From NCBI GenBank assembly GCA_040878035.1, contig JBBDMX010000090.1:8023-72022 (forward strand): a stretch of DNA of 64,000 bases. The letters are read 5' to 3'. Position 1 is the stretch's first letter, and every line of letters starts with the position of its first letter. This DNA is from JBBDMX01 sp040878035 (GTDB lineage Bacteria > Planctomycetota > Phycisphaerae > Phycisphaerales > Phycisphaeraceae). Shown in pieces: positions 44,212 to 54,264 of this stretch. The position numbers were made by a program, and so were the translations under genes. The notes below the pieces were generated by a model. It was not told the origin of the DNA. It worked only from the letters and a program-made list of their open reading frames with translations, and searched no databases.

Positions 44212-45180
44212 ATGGGGTTCTGGGACTCACTCAAACAAGCGTTCGGCGGCGACAAGGCGGAGCGACTTCCGCCAGCCGACCAGGGCCACAGCCTCGACGA
44301 ACTGGCGAGACGCCTGGGCGTCGCCCCCGACGCGCTGCTCGCCTTCAAGCCTGCCTATCGCCAGTTCACCATCGCCAAGCGCACCGGCGGCCGGCGCACC
44401 ATCACCGCGCCCGACGAGGCGACCAAGGATATGCAGCGACGCATCCTGCATCGCCTGCTGGCGAAACTGCACGTTCACCCGGCCGCGATGGGTTTCGAAA
44501 AAGGCAAGTCCATCGCCACGCACGCCCTCTTACACAGCAACCAGGCGGTGGTCGTGCGCATGGACATCCGCGACTTTTTCCCTTCGACTACCAGCGTTCG
44601 CATCGCCGCCTACTTCCGCCGCATCGGCTGGAATCAGCAGGCCGCCGACACGCTGGTGCGCCTGTGCACGCACGAGGGCGGCTTGCCCCAGGGCGCCCCG
44701 ACCAGCCCGCGGCTGGCGAACCTGGTCAACTATCGCCTGGATACGCGCCTGCACGCAGCCGCGGCGCAAAGCGAACTGGTGTCGATCAACCCCAGGACGC
44801 TCCAGCGCGTGTCCTCCGCGCACGCCCTTCCCGCCATCACCTACAGCCGCTACGCCGACGACCTGACGTTCTCCTTCGCCTGCGATGATCGCGACGCCGT
44901 GCAAAGCATCATCCGTCTCACCAAGCTCGTGGTCCGGGACGAAGGCTACCGTCTGCACACCGCCAAGAAGCTGCGCATCATGCGCCGGCACGATCGCCAG
45001 ATCGTCACCGGCCTGGTGGTCAACCAGCGTGTCGCCCTGCCGCGCCATTGCCGCCGCTGGCTGCGCGCCGTGGATCACCACCAGCGCACGGGCCAGCCCG
45101 CCACGCTCACGCCGCAGCAACTCGCCGGCTGGCGGGCACTACAGGCAATGATTCAGCAGCAGACTGCGCCAGCGTCGTGA
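44212..45180 (+). CDS. Retron-type reverse transcriptase
   Basis: A 322-residue reverse transcriptase. Motifs in order: GFEKGKSIATHALLH (residues 94-108, region X), MDIRDFFPS with catalytic Asp118, GLPQGAPTSPRLANLVN (157-173), YSRYADDLTFSF with YADD at 214-217, and VTG at 265-267 (region Y), a hallmark of retron enzymes. In region X the usual N-A-x-x-H reads H-A-L-L-H. The N-terminal 65 residues form a helical segment leading into YRQFTIAKRTGGRRTI. There is no maturase, endonuclease or fused effector domain, so it is not a group II intron enzyme. Downstream glnS faces it. A plausible msr-msd lies just upstream. Retrons serve as phage defence in studied cases. Confidence 0.88.
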   Translation: MGFWDSLKQAFGGDKAERLPPADQGHSLDELARRLGVAPDALLAFKPAYRQFTIAKRTGGRRTITAPDEATKDMQRRILHRLLAKLHVHPAAMGFEKGKSIATHALLHSNQAVVVRMDIRDFFPSTTSVRIAAYFRRIGWNQQAADTLVRLCTHEGGLPQGAPTSPRLANLVNYRLDTRLHAAAAQSELVSINPRTLQRVSSAHALPAITYSRYADDLTFSFACDDRDAVQSIIRLTKLVVRDEGYRLHTAKKLRIMRRHDRQIVTGLVVNQRVALPRHCRRWLRAVDHHQRTGQPATLTPQQLAGWRALQAMIQQQTAPAS

Positions 45181-45211
45181 CATCGCCTGGCACGGCGCGA
45201 CTCGCTCAGAC

Positions 45212-46951
<1,740 letters not shown>

Positions 46952-47011
46952 AATGCTGTCCTTCAGGGGGGCAGTATGCAGCAGTATACAGGGCAAAGTG
47001 AAACGCGCCAT

Positions 47012-47095
47012 CAAGCCGGGGCAAAGGCTTAGCGCCGCCCCGGGTCTTGCGCGCCACGTCCGACCCGGGGCGGCGCGAAGCCTCTGCCCCGGCTT
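47012..47095. repeat. 84-bp strong inverted repeat between glnS and gltX
   Basis: Left arm starts AAGCCGGGGCAAAGGCTTAG and continues CGCCGCCCCGGGTC; the right arm is its complement with three mismatches, around a 15-base loop. It lies in the 185-bp spacer of two divergent synthetase genes. Confidence 0.85.
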
Positions 47096-47136
47096 GGGCA
47101 TCGCCCAATCGCCAAATTCACTTACAATCACGCGCG

Positions 47137-48771
47137 ATGCCACGCCCCGCCAATAATGTCGTCACCCGCTTTGCCCCCAGCCCCACCGGTCACCTGCACA
47201 TCGGCGGGGCACGCACCGCTTTGTTCAACTGGGCCTTTGCCCGCCGGCATGGCGGAACCTTCATCTTGCGCATCGAGGACACTGACAAGGCGCGGTCCAC
47301 ACGCGAGGCGACTCACGGCATTATTGAAGACCTGCAATGGTTGGGCATCGACTGGGACGAGGGACCGAACCCCGTCACCTCGGATGTGTATGACGTCACG
47401 TCGCAAAAGGGCCCGCATGGCCCTTACTTCCAAAGCCAGCGGGATCATCTTTACAAGCAATACCTTCAGAAGCTGCGCGATCTGGGCCGGGTCTACGACG
47501 ACGCGGCCGGGGGAGGCGCGGTGCGCTTCCGCATGGCTGAGAGCGACATCACGGTTCACGACCTGGTGCTGGGTGACGTGACGATCAAGCGCGAGCAATT
47601 GGAGGACTTCGTCATCGTCAAGAGCGACGGCGGCCCCACGTTCCACTTTGCCAATATCGTGGACGATGCCGAGATGAAGGTGACGCACGTGCTGCGGGCG
47701 CAGGAGCACTTGATGAACACGCCCAAGCACGTGGCGATGTTCGACGCCCTGGGCATTCCGCGCCCGCAATACGCCCACATGCCGCTGATCTTCAATCCGG
47801 ACGGGTCGAAGATGAGTAAACGCGATAAGGCCAAGGCGGCGCGCCAGGCAGCGCTCACATGGATTAAGCAACCAGGCCAATCCGAAGCTCTACTGATCGA
47901 AATCTGCCTCAAACGAGAAAAACAGTTGGCATCCCTCGATCCGGACAGCAGACGGATTACGGAAGCGGACATCAAGGCATTCCTACAGAAGAAATCGGAT
48001 TCATCCGACGTAGCGCAACTCATCGCCGATGCGCAGGTGCTTGCGATTCCCCTGCCCGAAATCGATGTGCATGATTTCAGAATGAGCGGTTATCTTCCCA
48101 ATGTAATTCTGAATTACATCGCACTACTGGGCTGGTCGCCTCCGGACAAGGATGTGGGGGGTGAACGTTTCAGCAAGGATTTTATGGCGCAGCATTTCGC
48201 ATTGGAAGGCATCGGCAAGAGCAATGCCAAGTTCGATCGCAACAAATTGCTGGCGTTCAATGCCGAAGCCTTGCAAGGCATGCCACCTGAGCAGTTTTCC
48301 GCATTGCTGCGAGACCACCTTGATGCACGGCATCCCGGCTCGTTCGATTCGATCTACACCGATGCGTCCAAGATGGAACTCTTCGCGCGGGCCTATCAGC
48401 CGCGCACACGCATACTGAGCGATCCGCCAACGATGGGCCGGTTCTTCGTCGAGGCACCCAATGGCTACGACGAGAAGGCCGTGAACAAGGTCTTACGCAA
48501 GAACGACAACGCCGGCTTCGCCGTGCTGCGTGAGTTGCTGCCGCTCTTGGAGCAGCTTGCCCCGTGGGATGCGGTGACGATCCATCGGTTCATCGAGGAG
48601 GAGGCGACGCGCAGCGGGCGCGGCATGGGCGACATCGCCCAGCCGTTGCGAGTCGCAGTCTCCGGCGGCACGATCAGCCCGCCCATCAACGACACGCTGG
48701 CGATCCTTGGCCGCGATGAGACGGTCGCCCGCATCCGCCATTGTCTTGCTCACCACGGAGCGCTGACATGA
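47137..48771 (+). CDS. gltX: Glutamyl-tRNA synthetase with an insertion after KMSKR
   Basis: A 544-residue class I synthetase. RFAPSPTGHLHIGGAR near the N terminus and SKMSKRDKAK near residue 225 are the two signatures. Between KMSKR and the conserved GYLPNVILNYIALLGWSPP lies an insertion of about 75 residues (RQAALTWIKQ to EIDVHDFRMS) not found in standard enzymes. From about 47860 to 48430 the DNA is visibly poorer in GC than either end. The C-terminal anticodon domain is present. It overlaps the next gene by four bases (ATGA). Confidence 0.92.
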   Translation: MPRPANNVVTRFAPSPTGHLHIGGARTALFNWAFARRHGGTFILRIEDTDKARSTREATHGIIEDLQWLGIDWDEGPNPVTSDVYDVTSQKGPHGPYFQSQRDHLYKQYLQKLRDLGRVYDDAAGGGAVRFRMAESDITVHDLVLGDVTIKREQLEDFVIVKSDGGPTFHFANIVDDAEMKVTHVLRAQEHLMNTPKHVAMFDALGIPRPQYAHMPLIFNPDGSKMSKRDKAKAARQAALTWIKQPGQSEALLIEICLKREKQLASLDPDSRRITEADIKAFLQKKSDSSDVAQLIADAQVLAIPLPEIDVHDFRMSGYLPNVILNYIALLGWSPPDKDVGGERFSKDFMAQHFALEGIGKSNAKFDRNKLLAFNAEALQGMPPEQFSALLRDHLDARHPGSFDSIYTDASKMELFARAYQPRTRILSDPPTMGRFFVEAPNGYDEKAVNKVLRKNDNAGFAVLRELLPLLEQLAPWDAVTIHRFIEEEATRSGRGMGDIAQPLRVAVSGGTISPPINDTLAILGRDETVARIRHCLAHHGALT

Positions 48772-49187
48772 ACTACTGGCTTCTCAAAACCGAACCGTCG
48801 GCATGGTCCTGGCGGGATCAACTCGCCGCCCCGCGCAAGACCACCGACTGGACCGGCGTCACCAACGCCGCGGCCCAGAAAAACATCCGCGCCATGGCCA
48901 AGGGCGACCTGGCCTTTTTCTATCACACCGGCGACGAAAAACAGATCGTCGGCATCGTCCAGGTAAGCAAAGCCCCGTCCCCTGACCCCAGCGACGCCGC
49001 CGGCAAACTGCACGTGATCGACATCAGGGCCCTGCGCCAGGTCAAGAAGCCCGTCACCCTGGCGCAGATCAAAGCCGACGCCAAACTGGCTCACCTGGCG
49101 CTGGTCAAGCAATCCCGCCTCTCGGTCGTGCCCATCGACGTTGCGTCGTGGCAGCGAATCTGCAAGATGGCGGAAACCGAGCTGTAA
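48768..49187 (+). CDS. EVE-domain protein
   Basis: A 139-residue PUA-fold protein beginning MNYWLLKTEPSAWSW. It contains GVTNAAAQKNIRAM, GDLAFFYHTG and IVGIVQV, the standard EVE sequence blocks. The domain binds modified bases in DNA or RNA (family knowledge). The ATG overlaps the gltX stop, so it is co-translated with gltX. Confidence 0.92.
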   Translation: MNYWLLKTEPSAWSWRDQLAAPRKTTDWTGVTNAAAQKNIRAMAKGDLAFFYHTGDEKQIVGIVQVSKAPSPDPSDAAGKLHVIDIRALRQVKKPVTLAQIKADAKLAHLALVKQSRLSVVPIDVASWQRICKMAETEL

Positions 49188-49189
49188 AG

Positions 49190-49312
49190 AGATTTCGGAT
49201 TTCGGATTTCGGATTTGGCGTTCCACTGTGGAATTCCTCGGGAACGCCCAGTTCGAATTCCGCATGAAATCCGACATCCGCAATCCGAAATCCGAAATTC
49301 CAACGGAGTGTT
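49190..49312. repeat. ATTTCGGATTTCGG word repeat with complementary partner
   Basis: Three to four ATTTCGG words (49192-49216) are answered by AATCCGAAATCCGAAAT (about 49281-49300), so the intergenic region can fold on itself. The words GGAATTCCTCGGGAACGC and GTTCGAATTCCGC lie between. Confidence 0.65.
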
Positions 49313-49315
49313 TGA

Positions 49316-50251
49316 ATGTCCCTGATCGTCACCGGCAGTATTGGCATTGACAGCATCGAGGCCCCCACGGGCACCGTCGACGACGTGCTGGGCGGCTCGG
49401 CGATTTACTTTGCCGCGGCGGCGAGCTTCTTCGGCGATGTGCGCCTGGTCGGCGCCGTCGGCGAGGATTTCCCCGCGTCCTTTCTCGACACCTTCCGCCA
49501 TTTCAAGGTCGATCTGGCGGGCCTGGAGCAACGCCGGGGCAGCAAGACCTTCCGCTGGCGCGGCAAGTATCACCAGGACATGAACCGCCGCGATACGCTC
49601 AGCGTCGAACTCAACGTGCTGGCGGAAAAGCTGCCGCCCGTGCCGCAGGCGTATCGCGACAGCCAGTACATCTTCCTGGCCAACACGCACCCCGCCGGCC
49701 AGCTCGAGTTGCTGGCACAGTTTCCCAATCACCGGCTGGTCGTGGCCGACACCATGGACCTGTGGATCGCCAACGAACGGCCGACGCTGCTGGAGCTTCT
49801 AAAACAGGTTGACGGCCTGGTGCTCAACTACGAGGAGTCGTTCCAGCTCACGGGCAAGACCAACATCGTGCATGCCGCCGAAGCGGTGATGGCCATGGGG
49901 CCGGCGTTCGTGGTGATCAAGAAAGGTGAGCACGGGGCGTTTCTGATGCTGGACAAGCACGCGGTGGCGTTGCCGGCCTACGCGGCACGCGACGTGGTGG
50001 ACCCGACCGGCGCCGGCGACAGTTTTGCGGGCGGCATGATGGGCTACCTGGCGACCCGCGCCGGGCAAAGCTATGACCAGGCGCCGTCCCTGCGCGACCT
50101 GCGCATGGCCATGGCCTACGGCACCATCGTCGCCAGCTACAACATCGAGGCCTTCAGCCTCGGCCGCATGCTCAAGCTCACCCGCAAGGACCTGGACGAC
50201 CGCATGGCGGATTACTGCCGGATGCTGATGATTAATGACGACTCAAGGTGA
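49316..50251 (+). CDS. PfkB-family carbohydrate/nucleoside kinase
   Basis: A 311-residue ribokinase-like enzyme. The N-terminal glycine motif LGGSAIYFAAAASFFG and the C-terminal catalytic and anion-hole motif VVDPTGAGDSFAGG (base Asp) are intact. Substrate specificity is not deducible; adenosine kinase-like or sugar kinases are possible. GGAG lies seven bases before the ATG. Confidence 0.9.
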   Translation: MSLIVTGSIGIDSIEAPTGTVDDVLGGSAIYFAAAASFFGDVRLVGAVGEDFPASFLDTFRHFKVDLAGLEQRRGSKTFRWRGKYHQDMNRRDTLSVELNVLAEKLPPVPQAYRDSQYIFLANTHPAGQLELLAQFPNHRLVVADTMDLWIANERPTLLELLKQVDGLVLNYEESFQLTGKTNIVHAAEAVMAMGPAFVVIKKGEHGAFLMLDKHAVALPAYAARDVVDPTGAGDSFAGGMMGYLATRAGQSYDQAPSLRDLRMAMAYGTIVASYNIEAFSLGRMLKLTRKDLDDRMADYCRMLMINDDSR

Positions 50252-50266
50252 TCTGGCGAGGGCATA

Positions 50267-50389
50267 TGGAGTGCGGCGGCCTTGACGCCGCTTTGGCTCG
50301 ACCACAAGCGTCTTTGGCTCAGCGGATCAGCGTCACAGCTTCGGCGGCTCCGCCGCAAGCCAAAGCGGGGGCGCTGCCCCCGCACTCCA
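50267..50389. repeat. Imperfect inverted-repeat element, copy C
   Basis: The ends TGGAGTGCGGCGGC and CCCCCGCACTCCA surround GCTTTGGCTCGACCACAAGCG on the left and GGCTCCGCCGCAAGCCAAAG on the right. The same orientation as copy B at 15034. It starts 16 bases after the kinase stop. Confidence 0.85.
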
Positions 50390-50419
50390 CAGCAGCGCCC
50401 TCGCCCACCTCAGTTGTTT

Positions 50420-51436
50420 TCACCGGCGCTGCTGCCCCGACCTCTGCCCCTGGTGACGCTGGCCTGAGTGGCCTTGATGTCCCTGGCTCTTGATCTTGTG
50501 CCCATCGCCTAAGCGCTGGCGGAGCAGGTCCAGCGCGCCGTTGCGGCCGTCGATGAAGACCGGCTGGCCGCGATAGTGCCCGTATCGGCCGTGGTATCGG
50601 TAGGGGTAACCATACGGAGAGTCGTAACCGTAGCGGTAATTGCGGTTGTACAGGGCCTCCTGCCGCTGCTGCTGGTAGGCGGCTTCGCGATAGGCGGCGC
50701 TGGCGGAGGCCAGCGCCACGCGGGTCGACTCGGCCTGGCTCTGGGCGCGGTGGAAATTCTCCGTCGCCGCCGCCACCGCCGGGCTCTGATTCACCTGGCT
50801 GTCGATCTGCTGATGAATCTGGCGGACCTCGGCGGCCGCCTGGGCAGCCTGCTGCCGCAAGGGCTCAATCTGATCATCGCGCACCAGTACTCGCTCTTCC
50901 ATGGCCGTCACGCGTTCGGCCTGCGCCAGCCGCTGCTGAGCCAATTCCAGGGTCGTCGTCCGCGGCGTGTCCGGATCTTTGTGTGCCGCGGTGATGCGAT
51001 CGTCGAACTGGGCCAGCGCCGCCCTGGCCTGTTGGTATTGCGTGTTGCCGGTCAGTTGCCCCAGCGCCTTGTCGCGGGCCGCCTGATAGGCATCGCGAGT
51101 CTGCTTGAGTTCCTGACGCGCTTGGTCCAGGTTCAGCGACCGGCTGAGCTCTTCCTGCGCGGCGGCGCGTGCTTGCCGCAGTTCCGCGCCTGCGCGGGTC
51201 ACTTCCTGCTGGGCATTGCTAGCGATTTGACGATTTTGCGCCAAATCGGCGGCACGATCCGGCAAGGACGCCCCGGCATTCGTTTCCGCAGCCAGTTCAT
51301 CCAGCCGGTCCGGCTGGTCGTACTGGCTGTATCCGGACTGGGCATAGGAGATGGCGGCCATGCACGCCCCGGCCAGCACCGCCACGACGAGCAATCTCAT
51401 CACCGCCGAAAACAAACTGATTGGCGAGCGGAGCAT
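50420..51436 (-). CDS. Secreted coiled-coil protein with basic Tyr-rich tail
   Basis: A 338-residue protein. The signal peptide ends near AISYAQ. Residues about 40-265 are Ala/Gln/Glu/Arg-rich heptad-like coiled coil. Then follow NRNYRYGYDSPYGYPYRYHGRYG-type Tyr/Arg repeats (near 275-300) and a final Gly/Gln/His/Arg tail (GHQGHSGQRHQGQRSGQQRR). No enzyme motif is present. It could be a structural or nucleic-acid-binding envelope protein. AGGAG is seven bases before the ATG. Confidence 0.75.
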   Translation of the reverse strand: MLRSPISLFSAVMRLLVVAVLAGACMAAISYAQSGYSQYDQPDRLDELAAETNAGASLPDRAADLAQNRQIASNAQQEVTRAGAELRQARAAAQEELSRSLNLDQARQELKQTRDAYQAARDKALGQLTGNTQYQQARAALAQFDDRITAAHKDPDTPRTTTLELAQQRLAQAERVTAMEERVLVRDDQIEPLRQQAAQAAAEVRQIHQQIDSQVNQSPAVAAATENFHRAQSQAESTRVALASASAAYREAAYQQQRQEALYNRNYRYGYDSPYGYPYRYHGRYGHYRGQPVFIDGRNGALDLLRQRLGDGHKIKSQGHQGHSGQRHQGQRSGQQRR

Positions 51437-51616
51437 GGTTCTGCTCCTTTCTACGCTGCCAATCGATTTTAGGCGGGCACCCTTGCGGACGTCTACGTGC
51501 TACCGGGGATTTGCATGGGCTCCCACGCCGGGCCTGAAGACCCGGATTTCCGGAAATGCGAAATCCGGACCTTCGGAAGACCTCAGGTCCGGCTTGGCAG
51601 CCCAGGGAAGCGGCCG

Positions 51617-52102
51617 CTATTCGCTGAGCACCGTGGCTTTGGTGATCGTCGGCGCTTTTACCGGCGTGCCAGCCTGGCGGTCCTGTAACGGCAGGCCGCC
51701 GAGTTTGTCCACCACGTCCAGCCCGTCGATCACCTTGCCAAAGGCGGTGTACTGCTTGTCCAAGTGCTGGCAGTGCTCGCGCGAGAGGCAGACGAAGAAT
51801 TGCGAGCCGCCTGAGTCCGGATGGGCTGAGCGTGCCATCGACAGGACGCCTTTTTCGTGTTTGCGGTCGTTGAACTCGGCCTTGACGCTCCAGCCGGGGC
51901 CGCCGGTGCCGTCGCCCTTGGGGCAGCCGCCCTGGATGACAAAGCCCGGCAGGATGCGGTGGAACGTCAGGCCGTCGTAGAAGCCGGACTTGGCGAGTTT
52001 GAGGAAATTCGCCGCATGCTTGGGCGCCACGTCGGGCCAGAGCTCGATTTTGAGGGTGCCTTCGGAGGTTTGGAGTTCAACTTGGGGATTAGCTTGGGGC
52101 AT
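51617..52102 (-). CDS. Cyclophilin-type peptidyl-prolyl isomerase
   Basis: A 161-residue protein without signal peptide. The family core is clear: YDGLTFHRILPGFVIQGG (catalytic Arg near residue 47), SMARSAHPDSGGSQFF and the C-terminal VIDGLDVV. It catalyses cis-trans isomerisation of prolyl bonds, probably in the cytoplasm. AAGGA lies six bases before the chosen ATG. Confidence 0.93.
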   Translation of the reverse strand: MPQANPQVELQTSEGTLKIELWPDVAPKHAANFLKLAKSGFYDGLTFHRILPGFVIQGGCPKGDGTGGPGWSVKAEFNDRKHEKGVLSMARSAHPDSGGSQFFVCLSREHCQHLDKQYTAFGKVIDGLDVVDKLGGLPLQDRQAGTPVKAPTITKATVLSE

Positions 52103-52148
52103 CGGATTCCTTTCGCGGGTGACGTTTTGCACAAGGTTAGCACGTCTG

Positions 52149-52190
52149 GCCGCTTGCGGCTTAGCGTCCGGAAGCTAAGCCGCAAGCGGC
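52149..52190. repeat. 17-bp perfect inverted repeat GCTAAGCCGCAAGCGGC
   Basis: GCCGCTTGCGGCTTAGC (52149-52165) pairs perfectly with GCTAAGCCGCAAGCGGC (52174-52190). The right arm recurs base for base at 55559-55575 before purD, which marks it as a dispersed unit. Confidence 0.85.
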
Positions 52191-52321
52191 TGACTTTCCT
52201 CCCTGTTGCCCGCCGCGTCACTGCGGCTTAAGCTAAGTCGCGTGCCGCCGTTTGTTGCCGCGGCGTGTTTGGGGTCGCTCAATGTCTGCCGCCAGGGTAT
52301 GCGCGAGCAAGGAGACTTTCT

Positions 52322-54157
52322 ATGTCGTTTGCCATTCGTCACCGTTGGTCCTCGTGCCTGTTACTGATCGCCGCTTTGCTGATGCCTGCGGGCGTGCTTG
52401 GTGCCGCCGAAGCGGACTACAAGGCCGCGCTGGCGCAGGCGCCCGCCGACGCCGCGATCGTTGTGGTCGTGCCCAACATGAAGGCGTTCTCCGACAAGAT
52501 CGCCCAGCTCAACAACCAGTTGGGCCTGACCAACCCCGACATGGCCAACGCGCTGGGTAAATTCAAGCGTGAAACGGGCATCAGCCAGGGCCTCAAGGAG
52601 GACGGCCCGTTCGTGATGATGATCACTGACATGTCCGGGTTGGGCAATGAAGAGGTCAAGGAGCCCCCGCTGGCGGCGCTGTTCCCCGTTACCAGCTACA
52701 GCGAATTCCTCAAGAATTTCAAAGATACCGCGACCGAAGACGGCATTACCGTGGGCAAGACCGATGCCCAGGGGGGCGACGAACCTGCTTACATCAAGCA
52801 ACTGGGCGACTACGCCCTGGTGGGCAACACACTCCAGGTCGTGCAGAACTACAAGGCCGGCGGCGACGGCGACAAGTGGATCAAGGCCATGGGCGCCATG
52901 GGCAGGAAATACCTGGGTCCCAGCGACGCCGTAGTCCTCTTCAACATGCCGGTCATGGCGGAAAAGCTCAAGGAGCAGATGGCCAAGGGCATGGCGGAAA
53001 TGGAAAAACAGATGGCGCAGGTCCCCGGGCAGGATATGGCCCTTAACAAAATCGTCATGGGCATCTACCACAACATCGGCCAGCAATTCGTAGAGGACAC
53101 CGACGTGGCCATGGCCAGCGTCGATATGGGCGACATGGGCATGGGCGTGACCTGGACGGCCCAGTTCAAGTCCGCCAGCAAGATGGCGTCGATCTTCAGC
53201 ACCGGCGCCGCCGGCGGCGACGCCCTGACCAAAGTGCCAGAGCAGCCCTATCTCTTTGCCTGGGGCCTGAACTTCAAGGGCATCGACACCAAGGCGCTGG
53301 TGGCCGACCTCCAGAAGAAGCTCCAAGGCCAGGATGTCGGCGCGATGGGCAAGATCGTCCTGAGCAAGCTGCCGTTGGTGGAGAAAATCGAGAGCTACGC
53401 GCAGGCGTATTACGTGCCCAAGCAGGTGGCGATGGGCGGCGCCGGGCTGTTCAACGGCGTGACGGTGATTCAGACCAATGACGCCGAGGGGCTGATCGCG
53501 GGCACCAAGGAGTACCTGACGGAGCTGGGTAAGGTGCAGATCCCCGCCGGCCAGGACGCCAATGGCGAGCCGCTGGCCATGTCCATGACCACCAGCTACA
53601 ACGTCGGGGTGATGAAGCTCGATGACGTGTCGGTGGATCAGTACTCGTTTTCGTTGAACATGCCGCCGCAGGCCATGCGGGGCAACCCGATGGCGCCGAT
53701 GATGCAGATGCTGGGCCTGACCGCGCAGTCGGGCTACATCGCCAAGCGCGGCAACCACGTGATCGTGACCACCGGCGTCGATGCGGCGACCCTCCAGGCG
53801 GCACTGAACTCAAGCAAGAACAGCGACGGACTGGGTGCCGACGACGTGATCAAGGAAGTGCGGCAGACGGTGCTGCCCAAGGACGCCTCCTTCGAGGGTT
53901 ACCTGAGCCTGGGCGGCATCGCCAACACCGCCAACCTGTTCATGGTGATGTTCGGCGGGCAGGCAATCCAGGTGCCGGCGAATTTGCCCCCGGTCGCCAG
54001 CGGCCTGGCGATCCAGGACAGCGGCGTGGCCGGGCGAACCTTCGTGCCCATCTCGGTGATGAACTTCGTCAAGTCCACCATCATGCAGTTCCAGGCCCAG
54101 CAACAACCCGGCCCGGGTCCGGGCGGGCAGGACGGCCCGCCGCCGGCGCCGTTTTGA
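52322..54157 (+). CDS. Secreted protein of unknown function, Met/Gln/Gly-rich
   Basis: A 611-residue protein. AAGGAG lies seven bases before the ATG, a strong site suggesting high expression. The signal peptide ends near GVLGAAE. The body has regular alpha/beta patterns, NLVPNM-like segments and many Met and Gly residues (MGDMGMGV, MGKIVLSK), then a Pro/Gly tail (QQPGPGPGGQDGPPPAPF). It resembles large uncharacterised planctomycete exported proteins of the DUF3352-like kind, but I cannot assign a family. Confidence 0.75.
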   Translation: MSFAIRHRWSSCLLLIAALLMPAGVLGAAEADYKAALAQAPADAAIVVVVPNMKAFSDKIAQLNNQLGLTNPDMANALGKFKRETGISQGLKEDGPFVMMITDMSGLGNEEVKEPPLAALFPVTSYSEFLKNFKDTATEDGITVGKTDAQGGDEPAYIKQLGDYALVGNTLQVVQNYKAGGDGDKWIKAMGAMGRKYLGPSDAVVLFNMPVMAEKLKEQMAKGMAEMEKQMAQVPGQDMALNKIVMGIYHNIGQQFVEDTDVAMASVDMGDMGMGVTWTAQFKSASKMASIFSTGAAGGDALTKVPEQPYLFAWGLNFKGIDTKALVADLQKKLQGQDVGAMGKIVLSKLPLVEKIESYAQAYYVPKQVAMGGAGLFNGVTVIQTNDAEGLIAGTKEYLTELGKVQIPAGQDANGEPLAMSMTTSYNVGVMKLDDVSVDQYSFSLNMPPQAMRGNPMAPMMQMLGLTAQSGYIAKRGNHVIVTTGVDAATLQAALNSSKNSDGLGADDVIKEVRQTVLPKDASFEGYLSLGGIANTANLFMVMFGGQAIQVPANLPPVASGLAIQDSGVAGRTFVPISVMNFVKSTIMQFQAQQQPGPGPGGQDGPPPAPF

Positions 54158-54262
54158 GTGAATTTGGGATTTCGAATTTCGAATTTCGAATTTAGCGAAA
54201 CGCTGTTGAGGCCGTCGGATTTGATTCGTGTCATTCGAATTTCGTCATTCGAATTTGGCTCC
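54158..54262. repeat. ATTTCGAATTTCGAATTT word repeat
   Basis: Three ATTTCGA units, then CATTCGAATTTCGTCATTCG, fill the gap between two genes. Related in style to the ATTTCGG array at 49190. Confidence 0.65.
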
Positions 54263-54264
54263 AC

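Noticed and set aside
44212..45180. Group II intron maturase
   Set aside because: No maturase X or endonuclease domain and no intron RNA motifs; the VTG and short length fit a retron.
52361..53758. Minus-strand frame opposite the secreted Met-rich protein
   Set aside because: The plus-strand gene has a signal peptide and an excellent ribosome site; the antisense frame is His/Gly-rich noise.
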